Below, piece after piece: positions 1 to 9,017 of a DNA stretch of 64,000 nucleotides. A model generated the notes under the pieces. That model was given only the letters and a program-made list of their open reading frames with translations, was not told where the DNA came from and ran no database searches. Position 1 is the stretch's first letter. Each line of letters opens with the position of its first letter. Source of the DNA: Candidatus Dependentiae bacterium Noda2021 (GTDB lineage: Bacteria > Babelota > Babeliae > Babelales > Vermiphilaceae); assembly GCA_020886235.1 (NCBI GenBank), contig AP025250.1, positions 124,001-188,000 of the forward strand, read 5' to 3'. The translations under genes and the position numbers were made by a program.

Positions 1-1990
1 AAATTACTACAGCACTGTATTCAGATCCTTGGCTTTTGTGTATGGATATTGCATACGCAAGTACCAGCTCATCTAAGTCACTTGATTCATACGTGACTAA
101 TTTTTCTGAAAATTGTACCACCAATGATCGATCGCTCGTGTTTACTTCATGAATGGTTCCAATATCACCATTAAACACATGTTTATCATAGTTGTTTTTG
201 ATTTGCATCACGCGATCGTGCAACCCAAAGCGAGTACCATGATGCACGATTTGCACGCCGGGATTGGTATTAAGCAATTCTTGAAGAGTGCCATTTATTG
301 ATTGAGTTCCCACTGTTCCTTTGTTCATAGGAACCAGCACCATCGCATCATCAGGTGCAATGCCATATGCCGCTAATTTTTTTGAGTAGATCGTTTTTAA
401 ATGATCGGCAACCATGGTAGGGTCATCTTCTTTGATGTATACAAAATCACGCTTTGCATCCGGTAAAAATGATACCGGAAATTCTCCTTCATTGACGCGG
501 TGGGCATTTACAATAATTAAACTATCTTGTGACTGTCTAAATATTTCATGCAAACGCACACAGGCGATAGCATTGCTTGCAATCAGATCATTTAAAAAAT
601 TACCCGCACCCACTGAAGGTAATTGATCAATATCACCAATGAACACTATGTGCGCATGAAAGGGTAATGCCTTTAAAATAGAATAGCCCAAAAAAATATC
701 TATCATCGAAGCTTCATCAATGATAAGAAAATCAAGTTTAAGTGCATTATGCTCGGTATGAGTAAAACTGCGTGTGTTAAAATCAAATTCTAACAGACGA
801 TGTAGCGTTACCGCATGTTTGCCCGTGCCTTGGGTAATACGTTTAGCAGCTCTCCCTGTAGGTGCTGCCAAGCGATAGACGAATTTTTCTTCATCAAGTA
901 TTGCCAATAATTTTTTTATAAGGGTTGTTTTACCCGTTCCTGGACCACCGGTAATGATAGTAATTTTGTGTTGTAAACACGTGAGTATTCCACGCTGTTG
1001 ATCATCATTGAGATGAACTTTATCCGCACTACTGTCACGGAGTGAGCTATACACACGATCGACATCTACAGCACGTAATGAGGGTTGTTCTTTTAAATTT
1101 TTTATTTTTTGTGCAATACCATATTCAGCCACATAGTGTGCCGTCAAGGTGAGAAAATGGCCTTTATTGCAAGACACTAATTTTATTTTTTCAGAAGAAT
1201 ATAAATCATGAAGCGCAAGCTTAATTATCGGATCAAGTGCTATAAGTTCTTGTTCTAAAAGCTCTGCAGTTTTAAGTTTAAGTGCACTTAGTTCCACATA
1301 CACATGACCATTGGTTAATTCTGTTGAAACCACGTGTACGAGTGCTGCTTTGATACGCTTTGGTGAGTTGGCTGGAATACCAATGCTTTGCGCGAGCGTG
1401 TCGGCCATTTTAAAGCCAACGCCCCAGATATCTTCTGCAATACGGTAAGGATTTTCTTGTAGGATTGAAAAAGAATTATGTCGATACGTTTTGTAAATTT
1501 TAGTAGCAAAGCCAGGAGAAATACCTTTTTCTTGCAAAAAGATCATGAGCTGAGAAATCTCTTTTTGATCTTTCCATGCTTCAACAATACTTTCTATTCT
1601 TTTAGCACCGATTCCTTCAACGCGGGATAATTTTTCTGGTGTTTTATCGATAATTTCAAGAATGGATGAACCAAAGGTGTTAATAAGTTTTTCAGCATAG
1701 GAAGGACCAATTCCTTTAATAAGACCTGATCCTAAATATTTTTTGAGTCCCACTAAGGTGGTAGGTAATTGCACAACGGCATGCTGTGCTTCAAATTGCT
1801 TGCCAAATTTGGGATGAGTTACCCAGTTGCCCGTTACTGATACTTGTTGCCCTTGGGTTATAGTTGGCAAATAGCCGCGTACGACTACTTCTGTTTTTGC
1901 ATTAAGAGCAAGAGTAAATACGTAGTAACCGGTATCAGTTTGGGTAAATAAAAGTCGTTCAACGGTGCCGTTAATCTGTTCTTGGTTCAT
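1..1990 (-). CDS. recD2: RecD2-like ATP-dependent DNA helicase (3' end outside window)
   Basis: Reading leftwards from an ATG at 1990, an open frame runs to the window edge, so the C-terminal end is missing. It has the RecD2 layout: an N-terminal OB-like region, a helix-hairpin-helix block (key text GSGLIKGIGPSYAEKL and KLSRVEGIGAKR), then a superfamily 1 helicase core with Walker A GGPGTGKTTL, Walker B-like LIIDEASMID, GDIDQLPSVGAG and, near the edge, SIHKSQGSEY. RecD2 enzymes are 5'-3' helicases working without RecBC in repair and recombination. The start lies 9 bases after the stop of the upstream exported protein, so the three minus-strand genes from 4321 are probably co-transcribed, though no functional link is evident. 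Confidence 0.93.
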   Translation of the reverse strand, partial: MNQEQINGTVERLLFTQTDTGYYVFTLALNAKTEVVVRGYLPTITQGQQVSVTGNWVTHPKFGKQFEAQHAVVQLPTTLVGLKKYLGSGLIKGIGPSYAEKLINTFGSSILEIIDKTPEKLSRVEGIGAKRIESIVEAWKDQKEISQLMIFLQEKGISPGFATKIYKTYRHNSFSILQENPYRIAEDIWGVGFKMADTLAQSIGIPANSPKRIKAALVHVVSTELTNGHVYVELSALKLKTAELLEQELIALDPIIKLALHDLYSSEKIKLVSCNKGHFLTLTAHYVAEYGIAQKIKNLKEQPSLRAVDVDRVYSSLRDSSADKVHLNDDQQRGILTCLQHKITIITGGPGTGKTTLIKKLLAILDEEKFVYRLAAPTGRAAKRITQGTGKHAVTLHRLLEFDFNTRSFTHTEHNALKLDFLIIDEASMIDIFLGYSILKALPFHAHIVFIGDIDQLPSVGAGNFLNDLIASNAIACVRLHEIFRQSQDSLIIVNAHRVNEGEFPVSFLPDAKRDFVYIKEDDPTMVADHLKTIYSKKLAAYGIAPDDAMVLVPMNKGTVGTQSINGTLQELLNTNPGVQIVHHGTRFGLHDRVMQIKNNYDKHVFNGDIGTIHEVNTSDRSLVVQFSEKLVTYESSDLDELVLAYAISIHKSQGSEYSAVVI

Positions 1991-1999
1991 GAAGTACTA

Positions 2000-2677
2000 T
2001 TAAGAGGTCTTATGGTGTTGTTTTTTTAAAAAATCTTTAAATGAGTCGCACGCTTTTGGACAGCTTTTAATAAGTGTTTCTAGAAAGTGTATAAGATCAT
2101 GCGCAAAGGTTTTAAACAAAGTAAGGTTAGTTACATTTTGTTCAAAATATGTTGTTTCCTCGCCTTCTTTTGCGGTGCTCCATCGTAAAATATAACTGTC
2201 TTTTCGATTGGCTTTTTGTGCCCATTCTTTCATCAACATGATCATCGGTTGCTTAGCGCCTTGTGCATCTTCCATGAGTGGACGTGATTTTTCTAAAAAG
2301 TCTTTTTTTGCTTGGGCCAAAACAGATTTTATCGACATGAGTTGATTGGTTTGCTCCTGGGTTAATGATGGTGAAGCAAGAAGCGCCTGTTCTAACTCAA
2401 TGAGCGACTCAATACTTCTTTTTTCATTTTCATATATATAGATGCCAATGTATGTGCCATCATTTTCTTTAATACCGTAGAGCATGTTCTTAAGGCTTTG
2501 ACGCAAATTTAAAAACTTCAAAATTGCTTGTACATCAATTCCTAAAGGGAAATTATCGATTATTTTGATGACATCAGATTTTAGGGTAACGTCAGGAAAT
2601 TCATGAGTTGTAGCATGTGTAGGGTAATTAAGTAACAGTGAACTTGCGCCAACTAACAATACTAGCTTTTTTTTCAT
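2000..2677 (-). CDS. Exported hypothetical protein, helix-rich
   Basis: Not recognised. The 225-residue product starts with a clear Sec signal peptide (MKKK, hydrophobic stretch to about residue 17, cleavage probably after THA near 23). The rest is predicted mostly helical and charged, with a Cys pair close to the C-terminus (KSCPKAC) that could form a disulphide in the periplasm. The start has a GGAG ribosome site about 7 bases upstream. It sits 12 bases behind the porin-like gene and 9 bases ahead of recD2, so it is the middle member of a three-gene transcription unit. Confidence 0.7.
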   Translation of the reverse strand: MKKKLVLLVGASSLLLNYPTHATTHEFPDVTLKSDVIKIIDNFPLGIDVQAILKFLNLRQSLKNMLYGIKENDGTYIGIYIYENEKRSIESLIELEQALLASPSLTQEQTNQLMSIKSVLAQAKKDFLEKSRPLMEDAQGAKQPMIMLMKEWAQKANRKDSYILRWSTAKEGEETTYFEQNVTNLTLFKTFAHDLIHFLETLIKSCPKACDSFKDFLKKQHHKTS

Positions 2678-2689
2678 ATTTAACTCCTA

Positions 2690-4321
2690 TTAAAAACATA
2701 CATCGCATTTGAACGTAGCCATGTAGTCAGGTCCTATGCCTGAGGTTGACCAGGTAGAATCTACATTCAGGGACAAAACCCAAGATCTATTTAACTGTTT
2801 TACTTTCCAAAAGAAGGATCCATAAATTTTGCTTTGATATACCAGTGGCTTATTTGCAACTTTACGATTCAATGGTGTTGCTAATGCGTCACATTTTTTT
2901 ATGTTATACAAGCGTTCTGCCAGTTTTACATAAGTATCAGTACCAAAGGCAAATCCACCTTTTTTGCGTTCATAGCAAAAATTAGATGTTGATCTAAAAA
3001 TGAAACCAGGATGAACTGTTGCGTAATAGGCAAAGGGATAAAAGCGCTCAGTTAACTTACGTGTTAAAAAATCAAAATTATCATTCGCTTGTGCCTCAGA
3101 CTCAAAATCTCTGGTATCAAACTCATTTTCATCGTTACATGATATGAAAAACCGTTGTTCTTGTTTTGGTAGCAGGTACTCAATAGACATAAAACTATTC
3201 CAGGTAAAATGACGCGTCCACCACAAATTAATCCAGTTGCGCAATGGAGTAACGCTTTTGCTATAGACAGCTATTCCCAGATGTCCGCCATTACCTATCG
3301 GCTCTTCTAATACCATAGCGCCTAAATTATCCAGTGAGCCTAATAAAAAATTATAAAATTCACCTTCAGTAAAATCACCTTCGTTAAGAGCTTGATTAAT
3401 GAGATCAAGTAAATTTAAGCTCGGGCGTATTACCGGCGGTTTAAAGTTTGTACCCTTTAATCCTTTAGTCATACAAAAAGCACTGGGTATGGTAAGGTAG
3501 GTACCAATTCTTAATTCCCAATCTCTACGGTTAAACCAGGGCATATCTACCATGATACGAGAGTCACCAATACCAAACTTGTCACTAATTAAATGCAAGT
3601 CTTGAAACTGCTCAACCGCGTCATTGCAAACGCTTTGCGGTGAGGGCGCCTGCCCGTTAAGTCTTTTTTGAGCATCGGCTATTGTTTCTTCTATAAGGTC
3701 TTGTTCTTCCTGGTTTACAAAGTAGTTACGTTCTAAATAATACCAGGGTATGAGCACACTAATGCGATATTTATCAATATCTTTATTGCCATAAAACATG
3801 AGACCTAATCGGCGTTCTTCTACGGTGAACGTTTCAAATAATAACGGCAATGTGCTAAAAAATTCCGCGTCGAAGTCACCAATCAGATCACCAAGGCGGG
3901 TGAACACATTTTCAAGTGCAGTTATAAAGCTATCACCGGTGACTGCAAGGTATGATGATATGTTTGAGCTATTTTTATCAAAAAATTTTCGTGCGGTGGC
4001 ATTGTAAAATAAATCCATACCAAAAGCTCGTTTGCAGGGCTTAAAACGAATGAACAAGGGATAATCGAGAAGACTTCGTGTGTTAAGCTTGTTAGATCGT
4101 AAAAAGAAAGGTTCTTTTAAAAGATCTATTGCACCAACGCTTAATAAGATATTGATAATATCTGCCTTATCTGATTGTCGGGTGACGCTAAAGTCTGGCT
4201 CTTGTTCCAATAGAGCAGCTATTTCAGGATCATCAAAATCAAAACTTTTAGTAGTTGAGAACAACTCATGAGGTATAAGCGCAACGGTAATTATTGCAAT
4301 AATTAGACGATATAATTTCAT
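2690..4321 (-). CDS. Porin-like outer-membrane protein, paralogue of the 56.8 kb gene
   Basis: 543 residues with an N-terminal signal peptide (MKLYRLIIAIITVALIPHEL, cleavage near LFS). The remainder alternates hydrophobic and polar residues with many aromatics (FSMIEYLL-like strands, GNGGHLGIAVYSK) and ends in CDVCF, a terminal Phe as in many beta-barrel proteins. The product encoded at 56820-58316 shares the G-N-x-GHLG motif and a similar overall build, so I read both as members of a lineage-specific barrel family. Substrate or pore function cannot be told from sequence. No strong ribosome site precedes the ATG at 4321. It heads the unit ending in recD2. Confidence 0.6.
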   Translation of the reverse strand: MKLYRLIIAIITVALIPHELFSTTKSFDFDDPEIAALLEQEPDFSVTRQSDKADIINILLSVGAIDLLKEPFFLRSNKLNTRSLLDYPLFIRFKPCKRAFGMDLFYNATARKFFDKNSSNISSYLAVTGDSFITALENVFTRLGDLIGDFDAEFFSTLPLLFETFTVEERRLGLMFYGNKDIDKYRISVLIPWYYLERNYFVNQEEQDLIEETIADAQKRLNGQAPSPQSVCNDAVEQFQDLHLISDKFGIGDSRIMVDMPWFNRRDWELRIGTYLTIPSAFCMTKGLKGTNFKPPVIRPSLNLLDLINQALNEGDFTEGEFYNFLLGSLDNLGAMVLEEPIGNGGHLGIAVYSKSVTPLRNWINLWWTRHFTWNSFMSIEYLLPKQEQRFFISCNDENEFDTRDFESEAQANDNFDFLTRKLTERFYPFAYYATVHPGFIFRSTSNFCYERKKGGFAFGTDTYVKLAERLYNIKKCDALATPLNRKVANKPLVYQSKIYGSFFWKVKQLNRSWVLSLNVDSTWSTSGIGPDYMATFKCDVCF

Positions 4322-4551
4322 AGATTACAACACCATACTGGTTATCAGCTTGAAATTTTCAAATGCCACAAAGAAGAAAATAAGTATCAAAGAGTATCGC
4401 TGAGTTTTCATTTTAGCTTAATCGTTTTAGTATGACAAATTGTCGCATAATTAAACGTAGCCAGATTAATAGCAAGAGATGATTACTCTGTGAAAAACGA
4501 GCGCGAAGAATATAAAGCACGACGGGCAATCACTCTTGTACCATTAATCAT
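4322..4551. other. Intergenic region with no recognised feature
   Basis: No convincing gene, RNA or hairpin terminator was found here. It contains the short inverted run TTGAAATTTTCAA at about 4350-4362, which could be an operator for the leftward unit but has no second copy at a regulated gene. Confidence 0.4.
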
Positions 4552-5379
4552 TTATAAGTTTTTTAAATAGTGATCTGCTTTTTCAATAATTGTTTTATTA
4601 AATTTTTCACGCTCATCGTAAAATAAGCCGTGGCCGCTCTTTTCAAAAGGAACGAGGGTTGAGTTTTTGATACCTTTGTGCATTTGATGTGCAAATTCAA
4701 ACGGGCATATTTTGTCTAATGTGCCATGAAGTATCGTGGTAGGTATATTAATTTTGGCAAGTTCACTGCGTAAATCAGTATCTCGTAATGCTATCATGCA
4801 CATTGCGGTGGCATACGGTGATCCGTCCATTGCAATATCATGAAACCAATTAGAAAGAGCCGGGGAGAGCGCTGTTGGGGTTAAGAAAAAATCTTTACCA
4901 AAATTAACGAGTAATTGCGCCCGATCTGAATAACATAGGTCTAACATTTGGTTAACCGTTTCTTTGGTAAAACCATACGGATAATCTGGTCTTTGTGTCC
5001 AAATGGGAGCAGCCGCCCCACATAATGCTAATTGTGAAACGTGTTGGCTACCATGCCGCGCCACGTAATGTAATGCGATTGCTCCGCCCATTGAGTGACC
5101 GATGAGCATAGCATTTTTTATTTTTAATTGTTCTAACACTTTGTGGATATCATCTGCAAACACATCATAGGTATAATGTCCCCAGGGGCGATCAGACTTG
5201 CCAAACCCACGCATGTCAATACCAATGCACCTAAAACCGCGCTGGGTTAATTGCGTAAATTGATATTCATAACACCGGTGGTCAAAAGGCCAGCCGGGTA
5301 TAAAAACAAGCGGTTTACCCGAGCCCCAATCTTGAGCAAATATCTGAGTATTCTCATCTACTTTAATATAATGACTCAT
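4552..5379 (-). CDS. Alpha/beta hydrolase (haloperoxidase/esterase-like)
   Basis: 275 residues, a full-length single-domain alpha/beta hydrolase without signal peptide. Visible landmarks in order: oxyanion region FIPGWPFDHR near residues 26-35, GIDMRGFGKSD near 54-64, nucleophile elbow GHSMGG near 94-99, acid in HGTLDKICP near 218-226, and catalytic His in SGHGLF near 248-253. The triad Ser-Asp-His is complete. The PGWP and RGFG patterns resemble cofactor-free chloroperoxidase/arylesterase-type enzymes, but substrate cannot be inferred. It is transcribed away from the ATP synthase genes and stands alone. Confidence 0.85.
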   Translation of the reverse strand: MSHYIKVDENTQIFAQDWGSGKPLVFIPGWPFDHRCYEYQFTQLTQRGFRCIGIDMRGFGKSDRPWGHYTYDVFADDIHKVLEQLKIKNAMLIGHSMGGAIALHYVARHGSQHVSQLALCGAAAPIWTQRPDYPYGFTKETVNQMLDLCYSDRAQLLVNFGKDFFLTPTALSPALSNWFHDIAMDGSPYATAMCMIALRDTDLRSELAKINIPTTILHGTLDKICPFEFAHQMHKGIKNSTLVPFEKSGHGLFYDEREKFNKTIIEKADHYLKNL

Positions 5380-5653
5380 TACTATTCCTTAACAGGATGT
5401 ATTATTCTATTTTTAGCTCTGTAGTAGTATTGGCATATCCAAAACTTGTTTGTCAATGTTGGAAACCTGACGTACATAATTGTTAAAGTAAAAAAACATT
5501 TATAAAAATAGTTAAAAAATTTAAATATAAGCGTATTATCATAAATAGAGCTTGAAAAAAATAAAAAAACTAAGCTAAAATTAACTATTAAAAGGAACAT
5601 GCGGTAAGAAGCGCTTGAATCAAACTGTCCTTAATAATGTGGAAAGGCAAGAA

Positions 5654-5911
5654 ATGGTAGATGGTGTTTTTTATGCCAAGGCTGCAGCCTGTATTGGTGC
5701 TTCTATTTGTATGGGCATTGGCGTTGTAGGGCCTGCATTGGGTCAAGGATTTATTGGTATGAAAGCGTGTGAAAACATTGGTAAGTATCCTGAAAGCGCA
5801 GGAAAGATACGTACGGCAATGTTTTTAAGTATGGGTATCGTTGAAACAGGATTGCTATGGGCAGGCCTTGTTTCTGGTGGATTACTCTATCTTGCTTATA
5901 CTTTTGCGTAA
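5654..5911 (+). CDS. atpE: ATP synthase subunit c
   Basis: Ring-forming proteolipid of the Fo motor. Two transmembrane helices form a hairpin joined by a polar loop (ENIGKYPE), with the ion-carrying Glu in helix 2 (MGIVETGLLW). I choose the ATG at 5654, with GGAAAGG 7 bases before it, giving 85 residues; a TTG start at 5615 would add 13. Helix 1 carries PALGQG and the Glu is followed by Thr, a pattern like the sodium-binding c subunits of Ilyobacter and relatives (Gln in helix 1, Glu-Ser/Thr in helix 2). It is first in the operon; subunit a is not directly upstream, which is unusual. Confidence 0.9.
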   Translation: MVDGVFYAKAAACIGASICMGIGVVGPALGQGFIGMKACENIGKYPESAGKIRTAMFLSMGIVETGLLWAGLVSGGLLYLAYTFA

Positions 5912-5923
5912 TCTGAGTGAGCT

Positions 5924-6301
5924 ATGGCATCCTTTGTTAATCTCACGGTGCTGGTTCAAGCAGTAAATTTCTTGGTGGCATATCTCATTTTAAAGTACTT
6001 TCTCTTGAAGCCTGCTATCGCTGCAATACACCAAGAAGATACCTATCAAAATCATCTTTTGGGTATGGTACAAAGTAGCCATAGTCGCATTAGCGATAAG
6101 CAACACGAGATAGAGCATAAATGGCGCTTGTGCCAAAAAGAATTTGCTAAAATTGCTCCACAGCCGTTATCTGAAACTATTGTGAGAAGTGCGATCGTCG
6201 CATCTGTCAACTTTCATGATATTGATTCTCAGCGTCTTGCAAACCGCGTTCAAGAATATCACACCGTTTTGTTAAAAGAGCTTGAACATGTACGATCTTA
6301 A
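5924..6301 (+). CDS. atpF: ATP synthase subunit b-like (first copy, short)
   Basis: 125 residues with one N-terminal transmembrane helix (about residues 7-28) followed by a helical, charged stalk region, as in Fo subunit b. The stalk is shorter than the usual roughly 160 residues. It begins 12 bases after atpE and overlaps the next stalk gene by 14 bases, so the two are translationally coupled. Identity rests on position between c and delta and on the membrane-helix plus stalk build rather than strong motifs. With the following gene it probably forms a b/b-prime heterodimer. Confidence 0.72.
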   Translation: MASFVNLTVLVQAVNFLVAYLILKYFLLKPAIAAIHQEDTYQNHLLGMVQSSHSRISDKQHEIEHKWRLCQKEFAKIAPQPLSETIVRSAIVASVNFHDIDSQRLANRVQEYHTVLLKELEHVRS

Positions 6302-6779
6302 TTCTTTGATAGCAATTCTTTTTCGAATTATTAATTTTCTGGTATTTGTGGGGCTTGGTATCTATTTTTTTAAAAAGAAAATGCTTAAGGCTACACAGCA
6401 GAAAATTAATGAAAAAGAAGTGTATCTTAAAAGTTTGCAAGAACAAGATCGCATGCTCAATAATCAATTTTCTAGCTTGGAAGATGTTTTAAAAAAGCAA
6501 GAAGAGAAATGTGCTAGCTTAACGGAAAAAGTAGTTCAATGGAAAGTTGCTCAAACGCATCAAGCTGCTAAAAAGTTACAAAAACGAAATGCCCATCTAA
6601 AAACGATGCATGAGCGCTTAGAGCTCAAAGAAGAATATATTAATCAGCAACGATTTGAGCAAGCAGCTGTTTTAGAAGCGCTCAAAAAAACAAAAGAAGA
6701 TCTTGAGCAGCATTTTTCTAAAGATGCTGCCGGGCAATCATATATGCATACCATTCTTAAGGCAATTGATAAGGAATAA
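6288..6779 (+). CDS. ATP synthase subunit b/b-prime-like (second copy)
   Basis: 163 residues from an ATG at 6288 (a TTG two codons upstream is less likely). There is one membrane helix at about residues 7-24 followed by a basic KKK stop-transfer cluster, then a long coiled-coil-prone Lys/Glu/Gln-rich rod. That is the standard plan of Fo stalk subunits, which link the membrane ring to the delta and alpha subunits. It overlaps the short b gene and ends 3 bases before atpH. Two non-identical b-type genes in a row suggest the heterodimeric b/b-prime stalk known from photosynthetic and several other bacteria. Confidence 0.75.
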   Translation: MYDLNSLIAILFRIINFLVFVGLGIYFFKKKMLKATQQKINEKEVYLKSLQEQDRMLNNQFSSLEDVLKKQEEKCASLTEKVVQWKVAQTHQAAKKLQKRNAHLKTMHERLELKEEYINQQRFEQAAVLEALKKTKEDLEQHFSKDAAGQSYMHTILKAIDKE

Positions 6780-6782
6780 CTA

Positions 6783-7328
6783 ATGATCGACATAACAACG
6801 ACATTAGCTCGTCGCTATGCCCAAGCCTATTATAATATTAATAGTGAAGATCTAACGCTTGCCATATGTAACAATTTACAGCGAGCAGAACATTTTTTAC
6901 GCAACAATAGATCATTAGTTGCTTGGCTTAAAGTGCCAGTAATTCCTGACGCAGTTAAAATTGCTTCGTTGCAATCATTATTGATACAAAAGTTTGAAAT
7001 TGCTCAATCAATAAGCTCTCTCATTACGCTTCTTGTGGAGCACAAACGTTCATACCTCATTGGGTTAGTTCTCAAAGAAATACATGATATCTTTCAAGAG
7101 CGAAGCGGTATTCATTTGTTTGTTGTAAGTAGTTCACATGAGCTGAGTGCCGATGGTGTTAGTGCAATTGAACAGTTTTTACAACGCAAAAGACCAGGAG
7201 CGGTGCTTGCGGGTCATCATATCGATAAAAATCTTATTGCAGGCATACGCATGCAAAGTAATTCAGAGTTATGGGAATACTCGGTACGCAAAGATTTACG
7301 TGCTATTGAGTTACCACTTAATAGATAG
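6783..7328 (+). CDS. atpH: ATP synthase subunit delta
   Basis: 181 residues, normal length for the delta/OSCP family. N-terminal helical bundle starts ARRYAQAYYN, equivalent to the usual A-R-x-Y-A-x-A motif. The C-terminal domain contains DKNLIAGIRMQSNSELWEYS, matching the conserved D-x-x-L-I-G-G-x-x-x-x-x-G/N segment, followed by the S-V-R-x-x-L tail. Delta ties the peripheral stalk to the top of the alpha3beta3 head. It sits between b-prime and alpha, the classical order. Confidence 0.9.
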   Translation: MIDITTTLARRYAQAYYNINSEDLTLAICNNLQRAEHFLRNNRSLVAWLKVPVIPDAVKIASLQSLLIQKFEIAQSISSLITLLVEHKRSYLIGLVLKEIHDIFQERSGIHLFVVSSSHELSADGVSAIEQFLQRKRPGAVLAGHHIDKNLIAGIRMQSNSELWEYSVRKDLRAIELPLNR

Positions 7329-7342
7329 CAAAAGGACCGTGT

Positions 7343-8845
7343 ATGGAAATTAAAAACACAGATTTAGTATCCCTATTTGAAAAAGCGTTAAAAGGGGTTT
7401 CGCAAGAGCAATTTGACCAAATTGGTATTGTAGTAAAAGTTGGGGACAATATTTGTTCAGTTCATGGACTTGCCGACGCGGTATATGGTGAGCTTATTGT
7501 TTTTGACGGGGGCAACAGTGGTATCATTTTTAACTTAGATGAAGATGCCGTTGCCATATTTCTATTTGATAGCAATATCCCTGTGGCTGAGCTTGAAGTT
7601 GCACGCCGTACTGGACATGTATTTAAAATTCCGGTGAGCACTGAACTGCTCGGTCGCGTTGTTGACGTGAAAGGGAATGTGTTGGATGGCCTTAAGCCAA
7701 TACATGCTCAAGAAATGCGCTCTATAGAAACCGTGGTGCCTCAAATTATTGAACGTAGTCCGGTAAATGAATCATTAGAAACCGGTATTCTTTCCATTGA
7801 TGCACTGGTACCAATTGGTAAAGGTCAGCGAGAATTAATAATTGGTAACCGCAACACGGGTAAAACAACCGTAGTATTAGACACTATTATTCACCAAAAA
7901 GGTAAAGACGTAATTTGTGTCTATGTATCGATTGGTCAGCGACAAGCAAATCTTGCAAATATTATACAAATTTTAGAACAAAATGGTGCTCTTGAGTATA
8001 CCGTGATTGTAAGTGCAGATTCAAGTGAAGCGGTACTCAATCAATACTTAGCACCGTATGTTGGGTGTACCATTGGTGAGTTTTTCCGCGATCAGAAAAA
8101 AGACGTATTAATTGTCTATGATGATTTGTCAAATCACGCCATAGCATTTAGAGAAATGTCGTTATTATTGCGCCGTGCACCGGGACGTGAAGCATACCCG
8201 GGTGACGTGTTTTATCTTCATTCACGCTTGCTTGAGCGTGCGGGTAAAATGTACGATGGTGGATCATTGACGGCACTTCCTATTGTACAAATTCAAAGTG
8301 ATGACATTACTGCCTATATTCCTACCAATTTAATTTCTATCACCGATGGTCAAATATTTTTAGACACTCGGTTGTTTAATCAAGGTATACGACCTGCGGT
8401 AAACATTGAGCTGTCTGTTTCACGTGTTGGTGGAGCTGCACAAACCGCCGCGATTAAAAAAGTAACTAAAGCGCTTCGTTTAGAGCTTGCTCAATACAAC
8501 GAATTGCTTGATTTTGCACAATTTGGTACAGAGCTTGATGAAGTTTCTCGCAATAAGCTAGCCCGTGGGGAACGAGCGGTAGCATTGCTCAAACAAGAAT
8601 CAGGGGTGACCTATTCCTTTGTTGAACAAAGTTTAATGTTGTTCTTACTCAAAGAGAATTTTTTGGATGCGATAGCGACCAAGCATGTGCGTGATTTTGC
8701 CCTGCAGTTTGTCAGTTACGTACATAACGTATATAAAGATTTGTATATGGTTATCCAAGATACACAAGATATACCCGATGATATTAAAGATCATTTAATT
8801 GTGGTTGCAAAAGAATTTACTACGGTGTTTGTACCGCGAGATTAA
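7343..8845 (+). CDS. atpA: ATP synthase subunit alpha
   Basis: 500 residues, full length. Walker A is GNRNTGKTT, a variant of the usual GDRQTGKT. Other landmarks are PIGKGQRELIIG before it, DDLSNHAIAFREMSLL, the RRAPGREAYPGDVFY segment and the arginine-finger motif ELSVSRVGGAAQ. The non-catalytic alpha subunit alternates with beta in the F1 head. A ribosome site AAAGGA precedes the ATG. It ends the operon: a strong hairpin terminator follows at once and gamma, beta and epsilon are not in this window, so they must be encoded elsewhere if the enzyme is complete. Confidence 0.96.
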   Translation: MEIKNTDLVSLFEKALKGVSQEQFDQIGIVVKVGDNICSVHGLADAVYGELIVFDGGNSGIIFNLDEDAVAIFLFDSNIPVAELEVARRTGHVFKIPVSTELLGRVVDVKGNVLDGLKPIHAQEMRSIETVVPQIIERSPVNESLETGILSIDALVPIGKGQRELIIGNRNTGKTTVVLDTIIHQKGKDVICVYVSIGQRQANLANIIQILEQNGALEYTVIVSADSSEAVLNQYLAPYVGCTIGEFFRDQKKDVLIVYDDLSNHAIAFREMSLLLRRAPGREAYPGDVFYLHSRLLERAGKMYDGGSLTALPIVQIQSDDITAYIPTNLISITDGQIFLDTRLFNQGIRPAVNIELSVSRVGGAAQTAAIKKVTKALRLELAQYNELLDFAQFGTELDEVSRNKLARGERAVALLKQESGVTYSFVEQSLMLFLLKENFLDAIATKHVRDFALQFVSYVHNVYKDLYMVIQDTQDIPDDIKDHLIVVAKEFTTVFVPRD

Positions 8846-8851
8846 TAAAAA

Positions 8852-8880
8852 AAAGCCCTACATCGCGTAGGGCTTTTTTA
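8852..8880 (+). terminator. Rho-independent terminator after atpA
   Basis: An 8-base perfect stem AGCCCTAC / GTAGGGCT with a 5-base loop is flanked by an A run and a T run. It begins 8 bases after the atpA stop and closes the truncated ATP synthase operon. Confidence 0.92.
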
Positions 8881-9017
8881 GTTGTGTTGCTATTCTTTGC
8901 ATATGTACCCACATGCATGAGGGCTTTCTTTGCAGATATAGTTATATGGTACTTTTAATGCATGTTTTTGCCAAGATAACGAAAATACGTTAATAATCTA
9001 ATTTGCTCAGGACACTT

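Noticed and set aside
5382-5600. Open frame on the minus strand upstream of atpE
   Set aside because: AT-rich control region; residue mix is dominated by Phe/Tyr/Lys as expected from AT-rich noncoding DNA, with no ribosome site.
5599-5607. ATG after AAAGGA ahead of atpE
   Set aside because: It reads M-R-stop. It could be a leader, but a two-codon frame cannot be supported.
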